From assembly GCA_008694505.1 (NCBI GenBank), contig VZDJ01007749.1, forward strand, positions 4,554,941 to 4,618,940: a stretch of DNA of 64,000 nucleotides, in the 5' to 3' direction. A program made the position numbers and the translations under genes. The notes under the pieces are model-generated. The model worked only from the letters and a program-made list of their open reading frames with translations. It was not told the origin of the DNA and did no database searches. Shown here in pieces: positions 34,588 to 48,731 of this stretch (positions are counted from its first letter, which is position 1; every line of letters starts with the position of its first letter). The DNA is from Cyanoderma ruficeps. Lineage: Eukaryota > Chordata > Aves > Passeriformes > Timaliidae.

Positions 34588-36562
34588 GAGCTGCTGCATT
34601 TAGCCACTATTTTCTCTGCATGGCAAGTAAACTTAAAAGCAGCTATTTAATGAGATGGCAAGAAACTGGCAAGGGCTGCAGCTTGTCAGACGCTGCTGGT
34701 GAAACATAAGACCTGTTGACTCCTCTTGACATTCTCTACTACCACCAGAGGGATGACATACTGCTGCTTTGCTTGGGGACCTCTTGACCTGAGAATTCCC
34801 TCCACACACTGCTCATCCATCCTCTGCCTCCCAAACTGGTGGAATCCAGCCAGATGTGGGAAAAGACTGTTCAGGAGATACTTCCAAGCTGGATGGTTTT
34901 CCCCAACAGTGAAACTAGAGAAGACCCTCCCAGTAAGACCCTCCTAAGCACCAACCCCTCTAGCTGGAGAGCAGGGCTTTGGAGCAAAGCAAGTCACAGT
35001 TTCAGTAGTGGTTCTCTATTGGGACAGATGCTTTGCTGATTCTCCCCACACCTGGAAATGGGGTCCTGCCAGACAGTGACCCACACACGGGGGCTGCCCT
35101 GCAGAGGAAGGGCAGAAGAGTTTATGGTTATGAACATGCACTTATGGCATTACACACAAATCTGGCAGATTCTTAAAGACACATCACACGTGTACACCAA
35201 TGCACAATTCAGCCTCAGAAATAACCTGCTCTGCAGGTACATCTGGAAGGAAACGTGGTAGGTGGTTTGCAGGGTAATGCAAAGAGCTTTAGTAGAGCAA
35301 AGTACTGCCTTCATCCTGAGGAAAGCTTTTGCTTTGCACATATTCAGGTTTTAATATCCATTGTTTGCTCTGTATGGGGACTGCCTTAACTGAAGCTGGC
35401 TCAGAAAGTAGCAGGTGGTTTGGTGAGAGGGTTTATCCCCTGGATTTCGCAGCTGAAAATGTGCACTGGTTTCCTGCTTTTCTTTTTCAATTTCATTCAT
35501 TTTGTCTTTAGGTGGGTTCCTGGCAACTTCCTGAGATCCTCTCTCCCCCTCTGTCATGCAGCCACAGATGTCATCAGCAGAGAGGATGAAGTGGAGCCCC
35601 TTCAAACCAAAAGGCAAAAGCTGCTGGTAAGATGGTGTCTGGGAGAAGGGCTTGCTTTGGGACTGCCTGTCCTGTCAGCCTGAAAGATCTCAGACCTGTT
35701 TGGATTGAGGGCTTGCCCATCGGCCTCTGCCAGCCTCTGAAAAGGGACTGGGGTCTTGCAGGTACCACCAGCACCCTGAGCTCTGTGTTCCTTCCGGCCT
35801 TGGAGGTGGGATGAGGCTGTCACCTCAGTCCTCTGCACCAGGATACAGGAGCTATGACACAACTTTTACACCAGTGGAAGTCTCTACCAAATGAAAGTTA
35901 CAGAGCCTGTGTTCTGGACTGGTAATATCTACTAACTGGTGATTTATATTACGTACATTCTGAAAAGGATTCTTCTTTCCTTAGAATAATGTTTTAGTCA
36001 ACTCAAAGGGTCGGGATGTTGTTCGAGGAGCAGCTAAACATTTCTGGCTCAGCTTAAGAACGTGGTCTGAAACATGGAAAAAACCTCCAAAACAATGGGT
36101 AAATGTATCCTGGGGAGGAAGAGGAGGGTCCAGGAGAATCCCCAGGGCTTTTCTGGGGACAACAGGCCCTGGGAGCAGAACCGGCCTAGCAGAAAGGTCT
36201 CACTAACCACAGATTTGCAGCTGGAGTCGCAAGGGAGGAAGGGAACACTCCTTGTTCAAATGGATATGATCAGGGCAGAAGGGGCTCCAGACAGCAGAGT
36301 TCACAGGGCTCCCCTTTCCTGCACATTTCATGTCATAAAGGGAAGTTCCTGGCTCACATGGTGGGATGGGAGGCTCTCCCAGATACGTCACAGGGCCCAC
36401 TCCTACTGCCTCCTAGCAATTTTTCTTCCAGCTGTTTCTGATGGACTTGCAGAGCCCATCCTGTGGCTCTCCTCCCTACAGTGGCTTGCAGGGACATTAT
36501 CAGGGACCCAGTAACATTGCCATGGAGAGGAGAAGTCAGGAGGGCGAGTGCGCTGTACTTAC

Positions 36563-36742
36563 TTGCCAGAATGACCATGTCCATGCCCCAGAATATGCTC
36601 ATGATCCAGCCCACCATGACGATGGCGGTCAGGATCTGGATGAGGGCGGCGGCGATGTTCAGCCAGAAGACGCAGCACATGTGCCGGTCGGGGAGGTCGG
36701 TGCGGGCCCCGCAGAGCACGGTGAACGCCGACACGAACGTGC
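36563..36742 (-). CDS. STUM: STUM penultimate coding exon (transmembrane core)
   Basis: On the minus strand, acceptor ctcctgtgtccccag leads into a 180-base exon ending at CAA|gtaagt. It is phase 1 at both ends. It encodes [20 protein letters not shown], then [20 protein letters not shown] and [20 protein letters not shown]. The hydrophobic stretch from CCVFW to VILA is long enough for a membrane segment plus part of another, with [10 protein letters not shown] before it. The sequence is close to invariant in vertebrate STUM (C1orf95). The Drosophila homologue Stumble acts in mechanical sensing by proprioceptive neurons; the vertebrate role is poorly known. The gene is next to ITPKB and convergent, as in human. 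The exon(s) encoding the N-terminus and the PFPVAV-type first hydrophobic segment are not in the window. Confidence 0.96.
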
Positions 36743-39700
36743 CTGGGGACACAGGAGCAGCACAACACCCAGTCAGCCCCACGGCCTCCTCCTGCCAGGC
36801 CGCTCCCCTTGGCCCGGCCGCCTCACAGCGCCGCACTTGGACACCAGGGTGGAAAACGCACTCCTCGGGTTTTGGCTCCCACCCCAGCCCGACAGAAACC
36901 ACTTCTGCACTACAAGGGAGTGCTGTCTATCTGTGGAAATACCTGTGTTCTGCCTGGTGACTCTCTCTTGGGCAGAAAATCTACAGAGCAGCTCTAAGAA
37001 GGAAAACCAAACTCAGAGTTAGGGCAGGACTGGCTCTAGACATCTCTATTGGTGTGGCAGTCTGTTACTATGCACAAATACTGCTCTAGAGGGAGCAGAC
37101 ACACAAAAAAGGAGTGGCACTGCATTTTTGCTTTCCCCAGTCACAAGCTGCAACCTGAGGGCATGTTTTAACCAAGCAGAAGTAGCTAAACTTAAAGTGC
37201 CAGAGCCAGGGGACCTGGTGTGGCAGCCCTTGGCTCTGCCTGAGACACTTAAAAATCTTGCAACCACACTTCAGACTTCCTGAAATGTTTTGGATGAAGG
37301 ATCTTGTCAACGTATGAAAGTTAAAGCTGGGGAAAAAACCCAAAAAACTGCACCTCAGCAGCCTTTCACAAAGATTCTTCTTTCTTGGACAAGGCAGATT
37401 TTTTACTTTTAGGTGGTCCTCCTGGCTGGCTGAAACTCACAACTCAAGGAAGCCTTGTCTGTTCCACAACCAACATGAAGAAATACACACTATGGGTAAG
37501 GAGCAGAAGCAGTTCCTGGCTCCTATAAAATAGGAGCTGTTGGTCAGGAGGTTCAGGCACCTTATCCAAGTATGGACTTCAACACCCCTTAGCATTATGA
37601 ATTGTCTTTGGGTTTTTCTAAAACAAATGCAGCATTGCTAAAATAAGTAGCAAGGTGCAAGGTTGATTTTATTGGATAACACAGTCCTGTGAAATGCCTT
37701 CTTTCATCAATATATTGAATTAAAATGATGGTTTCTGCAAAAACTGCCTTTTTTCCTCTTAAAGGATGGAAGCCTGCAAATGGCCTGTTAGATGTGAATG
37801 AATGAGCACATCTTCAGTGCACATGAGTGCCTTTTTGAACACAGGGGAAGGTGGGAGTCCCTTGGTTTCACTGAAGACAGGGACAAAACACTCAGTTTAC
37901 ACTCTCGTAGTAAATCTTATCAGACCAAGAGAGAAGAACCATCTGGTTAGAAGCAAAATACCATTTTGTCCTGCAGTGCTGGGGTGGTGGAAAAGAAAAT
38001 CTCTTTCTTTGCTGCCTCTTCGTCAGTAGGTCACAAGGATAACAGGCAGTTGAGATGCCAAGATGCTGGGGAAGGCTGGCTACAGCCTATTTTTAATCCT
38101 GCCACCCTCTGCAAGCTTCAATTCCAGTGTCTTCCTAACACTCCACCAGCTCCTAAAACCCTGCTCTCGTCTTCCTGCTGCTGGCTGGATCCAATTTCTT
38201 CTTCCCACCCCCTCCCCGTGGCACCTGCCAGAGCTGGGCATGGAGCAGGCATGGAGGGGAGTGAGTGAGTGCTGCTGGGGCAGGGGGAAGACAGCCCTAC
38301 AGCAGAGCATCCCTGGCAGGGACAAGATTCTCTTCCACACGAGAACCATCCCTGGGCTTCCTCCTCTGGCTTTCACAGGCAGGGTTTCATCCCCTTATCC
38401 AAAAAAAACAAAAGGTCTGCAGAGAGGAAAGGGAAAGTCGTTATAATCCCAAAGGATGTTGTGTAAAACTCCCCCTATCTGTCTTTTGCTCTGTAGCACT
38501 GTCTTCCACGTCTCATGTGTCCTCCGTGTGGGATTATGTGACATCTCTGCCCTGCTTCACCCACCTTTTTTTTTTTTCTTTATAGTTTTTTCAAAGGAGA
38601 AGGAAGCCTGGAATATTTCCCTCATGCTTCCTGAAAGTGTTGTCTGAAAAAATACACCACAGCACTCTCCAAGATTAAATATGGATTGAGGCAAGATCAG
38701 AGCCTGGGTGTTTATGTTTTCCCACCAGGATGCAAAATCTTGCCAAATGGAAATGCTTGTCTCTTTTTAAAATTAAAATCTTCCCCTCTTGCCTTACCTT
38801 TATCTCTTCCAAGATGTGTTACAAAGAAAGGTCATAAATGAGCAATAATTCTTAAACTACAGCTTCAAATCCTTCCAGTGAAGCTTTTAAGATATTTACA
38901 TCATTAGAGCAAGGTGCTGAATTAGTCAATTAATGCCCTAAATACCACAGTGACTAAGCTAAAGTCTAGCCCCATTCAGAAAAGAATAAAGCTAACAAAG
39001 CATTTAAGTGTCCTCCTTTGGACTGGGAATAGATACAGAAACTGGGATTAAAATCTCATGAACCTTGGCTTCTGATTCCCCTTCAGGCCACTTTCCTACT
39101 CACAGGAGTCAGTCCATTTTTCCAATGTCAGTGCATTTTCATTATTACATATGATTAGCCAGTCTTCGGGAGCTTGCTGGCATTTTGAAGACAAGACTTT
39201 AGCCATGCCAGCAGGCATAGGGTGGAAACATTTTTCCTCTACTCCACATATGCTTGAGAATGTGAAGCAGGAGCAAGAGTCTTAAATGCTTTTGCCAAAG
39301 TAGATGTTTTCCCCTTGGGAAGCCATCGTGGTTACACACTGCCAAATATGGAATTATTTGCATCTGGAAACTGAGAAGTGGAGAGGAGGAGGAAGAGAAG
39401 GAGGGCAAGCAAACTGTATCTGCTGATATCACCTGGCTGCCTCAGAGCTGGGGCACTGAACCATTTCCCTCCCTGACCAGGCATTCAGACACTTGAATCC
39501 CTACAGCCCGGAAATCCTAAACCTGGATTGCCAGCTGCTGGGGTGATGTTGGCCAAATAAATCAGCAGTCCAAAAAGGTCTCAGGTTGTGAGTGCAGCCA
39601 GCAAACACAAACCAGTAACTCCACAAGCACATACACACTGAACACCCGTGCAGTTATGCCAGTATAACATAAGTACATTACAGCAAGCATTTCTTCTTTC

Positions 39701-40947
39701 CTTCCCAATGGAAAACACACAAACTGCAATGAAATATGGGATTATTCTAAATCATGAATTAATACAGCCTCTTTAGGGACACAGGGGAAGTGATGAAGAG
39801 GTTTTAATGAGTCTGTTTGTTCAGTCCCTTGCAATCAGCTGGCTGAGCTGTACAGCCCGTGCTGCACCTGAAGCCAGTGAGTACCAGGAGCTGGGCAGAG
39901 GGATGGGAGGGAGCTGAGGATTGCTCATCTGGAGCAGCTGGGAGGCAGAGGGGGAAGGCACCAGGTGCAGCAAGGCTCTGAGGGGGTGTGACACTGATCT
40001 GGCTCTTTGGACTCATCTCACTTGGGGCAGTGTCAGCCAGCTGGGGCACCCACATGGTGCTGGGATAGAAAAAGAGCCCCAGGAAGCCTCTGCTTGCTTT
40101 GGCTGTCAGCACAATTGGGGTATTTTTAGATTACACCAGTAAATATAGAAACATGCTTGTTTCCAGCAGCTTAACCCCCTGAACACGAAGGGGATATGTT
40201 ATCTGCAGAACAACACAATTAAATGAAGGGGCAAAAGAGGGGGTTTTGCCCTTTCTCTGCTCCATTGTCATGCAGGATAAAGTCTCCTCTCTGGTGTTTG
40301 CTGTACCTTGGCAGCCAAGGCCTTCCCAAGAGCATCACCTGCTGGTTCCTGGCCTCACAGAGTACAGCAAAGTAGTATGAGAGGAATAGTTTGATTTTTT
40401 TTTTTTTTTAACAAAATCTCACACCCTGGAGAGGGCTCCCCTGGTTTCCCATCGTTTGAATCACTCATCCATGGTAGAGAAAGGCATGAGGTCACAACCA
40501 TGTCCGGTCCTGAACAGTCTCCTCTGTGTCATCTGAGTGCAGAAGGGAATGTGTTATGGAATACCTTAAGCTGTAGGACAGAAGTTTTTCCTCCCCTGTT
40601 TTTACAAGAAAGCCTATCCTGGGCACTCCTGCAAGAGCTTTCGTCAGACATGGAGCTTGGCACGCTTCATGTGGAGGACCAGCTGTGATGGCACCTTCCC
40701 AGGAACATCAGAAGTGGGAGCCTGGTTGAAGCTGGAGGGAGACGGGACCCTGATGACCCTGATGACCTCAGTGTAAGTGCAAGTAACTTGAGCATGCAGA
40801 CAGCTTAGTGGGCTTCCCACTGACTGCCAGGTATCCAAGACTTCCCAGAAGAAAGCATCTCTGCTGCAATGAAATCACATCTGATGAGCTGGTGCAGGTG
40901 GAAGAACAGCAGAAACCCAAATTACTGCAATCAGGGGCCGCATGTGG

Positions 40948-40984
40948 AGATGATGATGGTGATTCTATGATGATGATGATGATC
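40948..40984. repeat. (GAT)n microsatellite, interrupted
   Basis: gatgatgatggtgattctat followed by gatgatgatgatgat is a short imperfect triplet repeat in the STUM intron. Confidence 0.9.
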
Positions 40985-42647
40985 CCTACCCTACAAATGC
41001 CTGGGAGCCAGGGAGGGGGTGGAGAGTATTTCTTCCTCTTCCTGGAAGCCTGGAGCTCATTTAAGATGTTCCCCTGTAGTGCTGGGAGTAAATAGGGCCG
41101 TATTATGGTGCCTCCTTTCCTGCTCCCAGAGAGGAAAAACAGGGCCGCGTCACGACTCAGGAGCTGGAGCAAAGCTGCAGGAAGCACACAGCTGGAGGCA
41201 AGTACAGGCAAAGATGGGAACAAAATCGGAGGTGTCTGTGAGAGCTGGGCTGTTGGATCATCACGGGGAGATGTAATTAACAAGTGTGTGTTTTGTGGAG
41301 ATGAGCTGTACCCGTGTATTGTGTCAGGGGAATGCTCTGTGTGGGGACACGTCTGGTGCGTGTCTTTGAATTTTCTTAAGTAAAGTGATTATTAGCTGTC
41401 ATTAAACAGTGCTGGCAGGTATGTGAGGCAGATGTTGTGGATGTGCTGAAAATTCATGAGATGTGCTGGCTCTTGTTCGTGTGAGTCAGAAAAAGCTGTG
41501 CAAGCACAGTTATAAGGATTGCACTCCTTGCCTCGGTATATGAGTGAAGATGATATCTATTGGTCAAGACATCCTTGGCTCCCCAGTGTCATGAACTTGT
41601 TTTTGTACTCCAGTTAGAGCTGTAGAGTTGTTTCAGGCATGGAGGCCTCTCATCCTTGGTATCAATCCAGTGCCAGCTGTAGCCCTTTGGATTATGATGA
41701 GGGAAACCACTAAACCTTGCTTAAGGAAGGGGTAAGGCACTATCTGTTGATGCTCAGCACCATTCTCCCCTCTGCTTAGGTGGGTAGAGCTGGGCTGTGG
41801 AAAGGACACTATTACCAAGGTGATAAAATGAAGTTGCAAAACATTAATGCCCAGGATGATGATCTGCTGAAGTTTCCTAAAGCAGACAATTGTTTGTGTC
41901 ATTGCTTGAGGAAATAGATGCAAGTGAAATGCCCTGGAAGCATTCTGGCCAGTGTGACTCCTCACCAGTGTCCCCAGTCTCCACCTGGCTGGATCTCACT
42001 GGGGCTTGGGCTGCATGAGAGAGAACTTGCTAGTGCAGGTGTGTCACCTAAACCCCCTGAGATAAGAGTGCTTTCTCTCCACGCTTATTGCAGCTCTCCA
42101 AACAGAAAAGGCTGGTTCAGGAAAACATTTGAGGTACCTCTGTGGCTGTTGCAGCTTGTGAGTTCAGGGCTCTTGTTGGGGTCTCCACTATGCCTCTTCT
42201 TCCCATGGCTCCCTCAGAGAGCTGTGATTGCAGGCAGGGAACAATCAGTGAACCTCTTTGGTTGGCAGCAAAAGTAGAGGTGTGGAGGCTGCAGGGTGTC
42301 CTCTTGAAGGAACTGACCTTTATTGAGTACCTGGCTCTGTGGCAGCTGTGCTCCTCTGCCAAGGGGCAAGTTCCTACCCACTTTCCTCAGAGGCACTCCA
42401 GGCAAGCAATGGAAGACACCAAGCCACTTGCCATTCATAGAAATAGATGAAAATCAGTACACAGGGTTACAGCTGCGCTCCTGGAGCACAGCATCCAGCT
42501 GGACAGTCTGTGGCCTGCTCCCACTGAGCGGTTTGGGAGCTCTGGTGCTGCTCCTAAGGGCTGGGCCAGAGTTTAGTGGAGGGTGTGGAGGCTGTCACTG
42601 ACACTGCAATTCTTCACTGGTTGTTGACTGCAGAACTTGTTTCTCTT

Positions 42648-42716
42648 GGCAGGTGGATGGTTGGACTTGACGACCTAAAAGGTCTTTTCCAACCTGAACG
42701 ATTCTGTGATACTATG
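42648..42716 (+). mobile_element. CR1 LINE 3' end fragment
   Basis: The plus strand has ggatggttggacttgacgac then ctaaaaggtcttttccaacc and gattctgtgatactatg. This is a well-preserved CR1 tail of about 70 bases, the least diverged of the copies here. Confidence 0.92.
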
Positions 42717-45700
42717 AAATAGGAAGGACATAGAGGTGGCAAGGCTGCAACACAGTGTTGCAGCACCAGCAAGGCTCAGGTGTCCCCCACATGCAACCTG
42801 CCAGGGGCATCCCCTGCATCCTTCCACTTGTAGTGCATGTCAGCCACAGAAGTAAGTCAGGACTGAGTGCAATTACCTGGGTTTGGGTTTTTTTCCCTAG
42901 AAATAAGCATATTTTAGACTAACACCTTAAAAGCTCAGGGTTTAGGATAAAGCTTAATTAAACAGCCACGGGCAAGCTTTTTTCCCCCTTTCCAGTATCC
43001 ATACGGACTGAAATCTGTCCCTGCAAACAGAGTGCAGGGGGGCTAGAGTGCATAGGTGGTTTTAGCAATTTGAGGGGTAAGAAGAGCAGGAGCAGTGGAC
43101 AGCTTAGGAAAAAGGAGGCTTACTTGGTCCCTCTTAGAATTAAGAACCTGAATCCCACAGATTGAGATCTGCCAAGAGGCGACATCGATGACACCTTGGT
43201 GTCAAAGCCATCGCCTGCAAATGCCAGGTCCTGTGGACAGCTGTGTGGGCAGGACTCGGGCAGGAGCAGCAGCAGCCGAAGGGTAGGAGAGGGAGAGGAG
43301 AAAGGGAAGGAGGAGAGAGTGGAGGCAGCAAACGTGACAGAACCTAGATGTTGCCATGGAGAGTAGCTCATGAATTTTTCCTCCGTGGCCTGCTATTAAA
43401 AATGTTTTGTTTAGCTTCTGCCAGTACACTGTTTTTATTTTCCCCTTCTGTATCCGAAGGACATCCAGAGGGATTTCTGGCTCCCTTCATTCCCTTTGGC
43501 CTCATTGTGAACAAAAATATACAGCCACTTGACAAGGGAGAGCTGGCACCTGCAATCCTTGTCTGCACAGGGTTTGTTCCAACTCCCAAGCCTGCAGAAG
43601 GCAGGCTGTGTATGGGATGAGCTCTCTGGTTTCCCTACACACATGGAAAGTGACCAGCACATCTCAAAGCACTGTGTGCCCATGGCTGATCCCAGCTGTC
43701 CCAGCACCTGGCTGCAGCTCCAGCACTGAGCTCTGCATCTCTGTGTTATTAGGAGGTTTGTGTCATGTGGTCAGAACACGCTTGACAGTGTTTGTGTAGC
43801 TTCTACAGAAGACAGCCCATGTGCAAACAAGACAGCAGTGCCTTTGCATCAAAAATGAGATTTTTCTCATATTTAATGCTCTAGAAAAAGTTAACTCTTC
43901 TAAAAATGCAGAGTTTTTTAACACAAACTTCAAAACTTGACTGCAACAAACTTTCACAGACTTCCAAGGCTAAATATACACAGCAAAATCTTAAATTACA
44001 TGGAGGGGGGGCTGCATGGAGGTGAAGTGACTTACTAAAGCTTTAATTATACATGGACCCATCAAAATTATTTTTACTCTGCAGCACTGCAATGTTTTGA
44101 ACACTTAAAAGCAGCCACCCATAAATAGTGAGATTGAAGTACAGCTTGTTCCACTGCCAGACATTCCACAATCCTTGGGTGAAGTTTTCCAGTCCAGTCC
44201 TGTGGCTTAATTCTGTTGACTTGATGCATAAAATTAAGGCTGTGCTTGAAGTATTTGAGACTGGAGAATTTCTGCTGAACAGCAAATGCAAGGCCCCACT
44301 GTATGATCCACGGTGGTGCAGCAGGCCTCAGAATTCTGCCAGGACTTGCTGAATTATCTTTGCAAGTTGTACCTGCTTGATTCCCAGATTGGTTTTTTCT
44401 CCTCCTCTTGGATAAATGATGTGGTCCCAGAACCACCAATGACATCTTTGACACCAGTGCTTTACAATAGTATGAGCCACTGTAGAGAACATGCAACTTC
44501 CCAGGATTGGGGGGAAACATTGCTACATGGACACCCAGGCACAGGAAATGGGAAAGTTGTAACAAGTAGTACCTACCACCTACAGTCAAGGAATATGAAT
44601 TGCTGGAAATAAGCTCATCAAAGTACATCAGAAGGGGATGACAGCCCATTGGCATGTTAGACAGGGGATGAAGAGCCAGGGAGGCTGAAAAAGCTGCCAC
44701 TGGTTCTGCTGCCAGCCAGGGGAATGCTGTGAAATCAACTGAGGCACTGCTGCCTTGCTCCTGCCCCTTTTTTCCTTTACTGATGGAATGGAGGGAGGAT
44801 TTTAGTTAATTTGCATCCTTATTAAGTACACCAGCATTCAGAGAAATAATGCAATTGACTTCCAATTATAACAAACATAAGGGGGAGCAAAAGGCATAAC
44901 CGGTGTTTATAACACGGGGCACTTTGCTGAGAGATCATCTGACCTAAAAGTGGACCCATTCCTGCTGCTCTGTAATTTTATCAGCAATTTAAAAGCTTTT
45001 TTTTATAGAATCAGCTCTGCTGCTTTTTCTCTATTGTCTCCTGCCATGCAGATCTTTCTGTATTTATACTGTCTACTATTAAACCAGGTACCAAGTAGTT
45101 AAACCTTGTGCTCCCTTCTCCTCCTGCCAGGAGCACCAGTGTGGATGTTCTGCCATGGCTCTCCTAATCGCAGGTTTATCTGCACCCACCCACTGCAGGA
45201 GCCTGGGACTTAAATGAGAGAGAAACCAAGGAGCCAGAAATAATCATCCACTAAACCATATCTCTCTTATTTTTTAGACTCACTTTAAGACTGATCCTAT
45301 TCACAAGAATGATTTTTCTGTTTTCTTGATGTACATCCAGAAACAAATCTCAAGCCATTCAGTTTTGTGCTTTTGATACAGAAATAATTTGAATCTGGCT
45401 TTTCACACAAACTTGACCAACTTGGAAGCTTCAACAGCAGAATGTCTGGGGAGAGCTCCTGCTCATTTCAGAGAGGCCGTGAAACCTCCTGCAAGAAAGG
45501 CTTTCTGGTACCTCCAGTTTCTAAAGGATGCTGGAAGTAAAAGCTGTGTAACTGCAGAAGCATAATGAGAAGGCTATGGATTCTTACAAGCTTTCAGACA
45601 GGCTCTTGCCAATTATACAGCAATGAAATGAAGTTTATTATTAATTGGCTGTGCCACAGAAAGCTCTTTCTTGTCAGGCACAGAGCAGGAGGAGGGCATG

Positions 45701-46769
45701 CATGATCCTCCAGCTCTCACAGGAGTTTAAGGGCTACTGGGTGAAGCCACATCAAATGCTCAGTTGTCTCCCTGCCTCTGCCCTCACACAGGTTAATTAA
45801 GTGCCATTAGCACCCATGCCCATCTCGGGGAGTTCTAATTGAGCAGAAGGAAAGCAGCAAGCCGGGGGCAGCAGGGCACTCTCCCTCCAGCCCTGCCTGG
45901 ATGATCCAGCTCGGCAGGCACAGCTCCAGGCGAGGTCTGCAGCTGCTCTGCCTCCTCTGTCTCTCTCATCAATGCCTTGCAAGGAATTTAGCCCTCTGAA
46001 GCTCCCTAGGAGCATCTGCTCTGCTCATGGAAGGATGGATTAACTACTTCTGAGATTCACTGAGCAGTGACTCTGAGCTTGCTGTGATACTCTGGAGCCC
46101 TTAACTGTGAAGACAAATCATGTTAATTAGGGACTACCAAGACACAAGACAGAATTAATCTTATTAGAAAGTTTGATGGGGATGCAGAGCAATTAGAGGT
46201 TATTCTACTGAACAAGGCAGCTGAAATGGCAGTGTAATAAATTGTATCAGCCTTCAAAACCACCTCAAAGTACAAGCTGTCTTTTAAGGACTAGAGGAAT
46301 GTAAAATAAAACTGACATAAATGTTTGGAGATCTGCAGTGATGAGTATGCAGGAGACTAACAAAAACACTTTTCATCTTTTTTTCTTAATCCAGCACACA
46401 TTTTATGAGCCAAAGTGTCTCAAGCAGGGACAAAGAGGACATAAGAGAATTGCACTCTGTAGCCAAGTGATGTGGTGCTGTACCCAGGAGTCTGGAATAT
46501 GATTTGTGAGACCAGAACTCCATCCTGGATTTACAGCTGCTTGCTAAGTAATTCTGGTGATGTAACTTTATTCTTATAATGCCAAAGTAACATTATTAAG
46601 GTGTTAATTTAGAGAGTCTGTCAGGAAATTTACTGTCTAGCCTGATGGGGCTATATCCTTGTTGTTCTGTTCAGTGCTACCATTAGTCAAATAGTGACCA
46701 GGTCTTGCTTTTAAAGGACACTTTTCATAAAACCACATTCTTAGATGAAAGGTAAAGCACTTTACCTGC

Positions 46770-46830
46770 TTTATTTTTTTTTTAAATTTATTTTTATTAT
46801 TATTTATTTATTTACCTTTATTATTTACCT
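46770..46830. repeat. AT-rich low-complexity tract
   Basis: A run of T followed by aaatttatttttattattat and tatttatttacc is simple sequence in the intron. Confidence 0.85.
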
Positions 46831-47220
46831 GCTTTCTTTTACCTGCTTTACCCATTGCTGTTTTGCTGATGTACACAGCATCCAATACATTTGGGAGGTG
46901 GTGCTTTACACTCTAAGTTTGGCTTTGGTAGCTTCAGGTGATTCAGACACTTTACAAACAAAAATCTCATTTCATGGTCATTTACTTGACTGAGAATATC
47001 AAGGTGTTTTATCCTATTCAGCAAAACTATTAAGGGAACATTTTCAACAATACACACAGCTTTTACACTCCTTTTAACTGGAACTTCCCACATGACCATC
47101 CCTGCTCAGCAGATTGGAACATGATGGATTCTGCAGAGGAGCAGTGTGGGATGAGGAGGACAAGGATCCACACAGAGCTGAGCTGGAGCAACCCACGGCC
47201 TCCTTGGTGAGGGTGCTGTA

Positions 47221-47258
47221 ATTCTAGAGGTGAAGCACAATTCTAGAGGTGAAGCACA
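47221..47258. repeat. 19-bp tandem duplication
   Basis: attctagaggtgaagcaca occurs twice in a row without mismatch. Confidence 0.95.
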
Positions 47259-47619
47259 AAGCTAGCGTGAGTCTCCACACATGACCAGTCATGCTCCTGT
47301 GGACCAGCCCTGGAGTCTTCCAGAGCTGTTTTGGCTCCCCTTGGAAAGGCCCCATGCAGGCCAGCAAAAGCAAATCTCTTCTGGCAGTGGAGAAATGAGC
47401 TGTGGTACCTTGTGCCTGACATCACCTCAGCCCAGGCTCCATAAATAGTGTGGGCTGGAGTGACCCCTGACTTTTAGAGATTCTGTGAATATGAGCACCA
47501 GCCAAGACAAATGAACCCAGCCCTGATAGAACAGTTTTCTAAAAGGAAGATTTCTGATTAGGATGGAGAAAATGTGGATATTATGGAGGCTAGTGCATGT
47601 GTCAGCATCAGCAGGTATC

Positions 47620-47735
47620 CCGTGATGCTGTGGAGGAGGATCTGAGCCACCTGCTCTACTTTAACCCACTTGGAGGAAGGACTAAGTGACCCCCAGAAGC
47701 CTCTTCCAGTCCCAGCTATTCTATGGTATTTCAGT
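47620..47735 (+). mobile_element. Degraded CR1-like tail
   Basis: Pieces such as ggaggaaggactaagtgacc, then cagaagcctcttccagtccc and agctattctatgg follow the order of a CR1 3' end (ggactagatgacc, aggtcccttccaaccc, attctatg) but are strongly diverged. Confidence 0.55.
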
Positions 47736-48695
47736 AATTTCAACTACTCCACACAAAGCTTAGCTGATCGCTCTGTTTTTTTTTCCCAGAGTATCCTTCT
47801 ACTATGTGTCTGACAGCCCTTGAACACAGGCCTCTTCATGATTTCTCAATTTATTTCTGAAAAGCTGCTTGGTTCTAAAATGTCAAGTGCAATTACTCTC
47901 ACAGCAATCAGAAAACTTGCTTGTGAGTTGCTGATCACACCAAAACAGGTGAACTTCAAATCACTCCCCTGAGCTGTGCATGCTCCTGTCAAACAGCTCA
48001 GGCAGCCTCTTGAGGGAAGATGATTTTGTACTAAAGGGAAATACTGCTGTGTGCAGAAGTATGGTCCTTCTTTAGAAGAAATATTTACTTGGATAAAATA
48101 ATTTCTGCAGGGACTAGTCCTCTTCTGTCTGAGAGCAAAGCTGAAAGAAATGCTACAGCTTAGTTGAGCAGGTCACAAACATAGAAGAGTACTTTTGTTC
48201 AAATGCCAGGCTATCCACAAACAGTTAATGCTTCTTGGCCATCTGGATGTGTCCAGCAAGGCCTGCAGAGACACAGTCCTGTAAATGTGCTGGTGAAATT
48301 TTATACATGGTCTTTTCATCTGAATTCCCTCTTCCTCCCATCACTTGGAGCTCTTGTGTTCCCAGTTTTCAGGAAATAGCACTTGATTTACACATATTTC
48401 TGTCCAAGGACAGATTTTCCCTTTACCAAATACTTTCCAATATCTGCCAACTAGCTACTGGTCAGCACTAGATAAAAATGAATGTGTTTTTTGTAGATAT
48501 CACAAAGAACTGAGCTCTCAACATCACAAGAAAGCACATTATGATTTTGAGTAAAATACAAAAAGTAATACCTCCAGTGTACAATGACTCAAGGACCTCA
48601 TTTTCCAGAGGCTGGAGGAGATATATATGGAATGAGGTGTACCAGGAAAAAGGGTTATACAGAGAAATTTGAAATTAACATGGTTTCATCCTACC

Positions 48696-48731
48696 TCTTC
48701 TTCTTCTTCTTTTTTTTTTTTTTTTTTTTTN
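48696..48731. repeat. (CTT)n and poly-T tract with one unresolved base
   Basis: A few ctt units run into about 21 T and an N at 48731. The length is probably not reliable in the assembly. Confidence 0.9.

Larger units (their letters stand above)
28195..36562 (-). other. STUM: STUM last intron
   Basis: An intron of about 8.4 kb runs from the GTAAGT donor (minus strand, 36557-36562) to the acceptor at 28195. It holds a CR1 tail near 33.9 kb and a TTCTC microsatellite at 34.56 kb. Open frames on either strand show no recognisable family. Confidence 0.85.

Noticed and set aside
36441..37022. A 193-residue plus-strand frame
   Set aside because: It is antisense to the well-supported STUM exon; the openness comes from the exon's GC-rich codons.
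44074..44700. A 208-residue minus-strand frame in the STUM intron
   Set aside because: It has no recognisable domain, no splice or start context and no coding-like codon pattern, and overlaps frames on the other strand.
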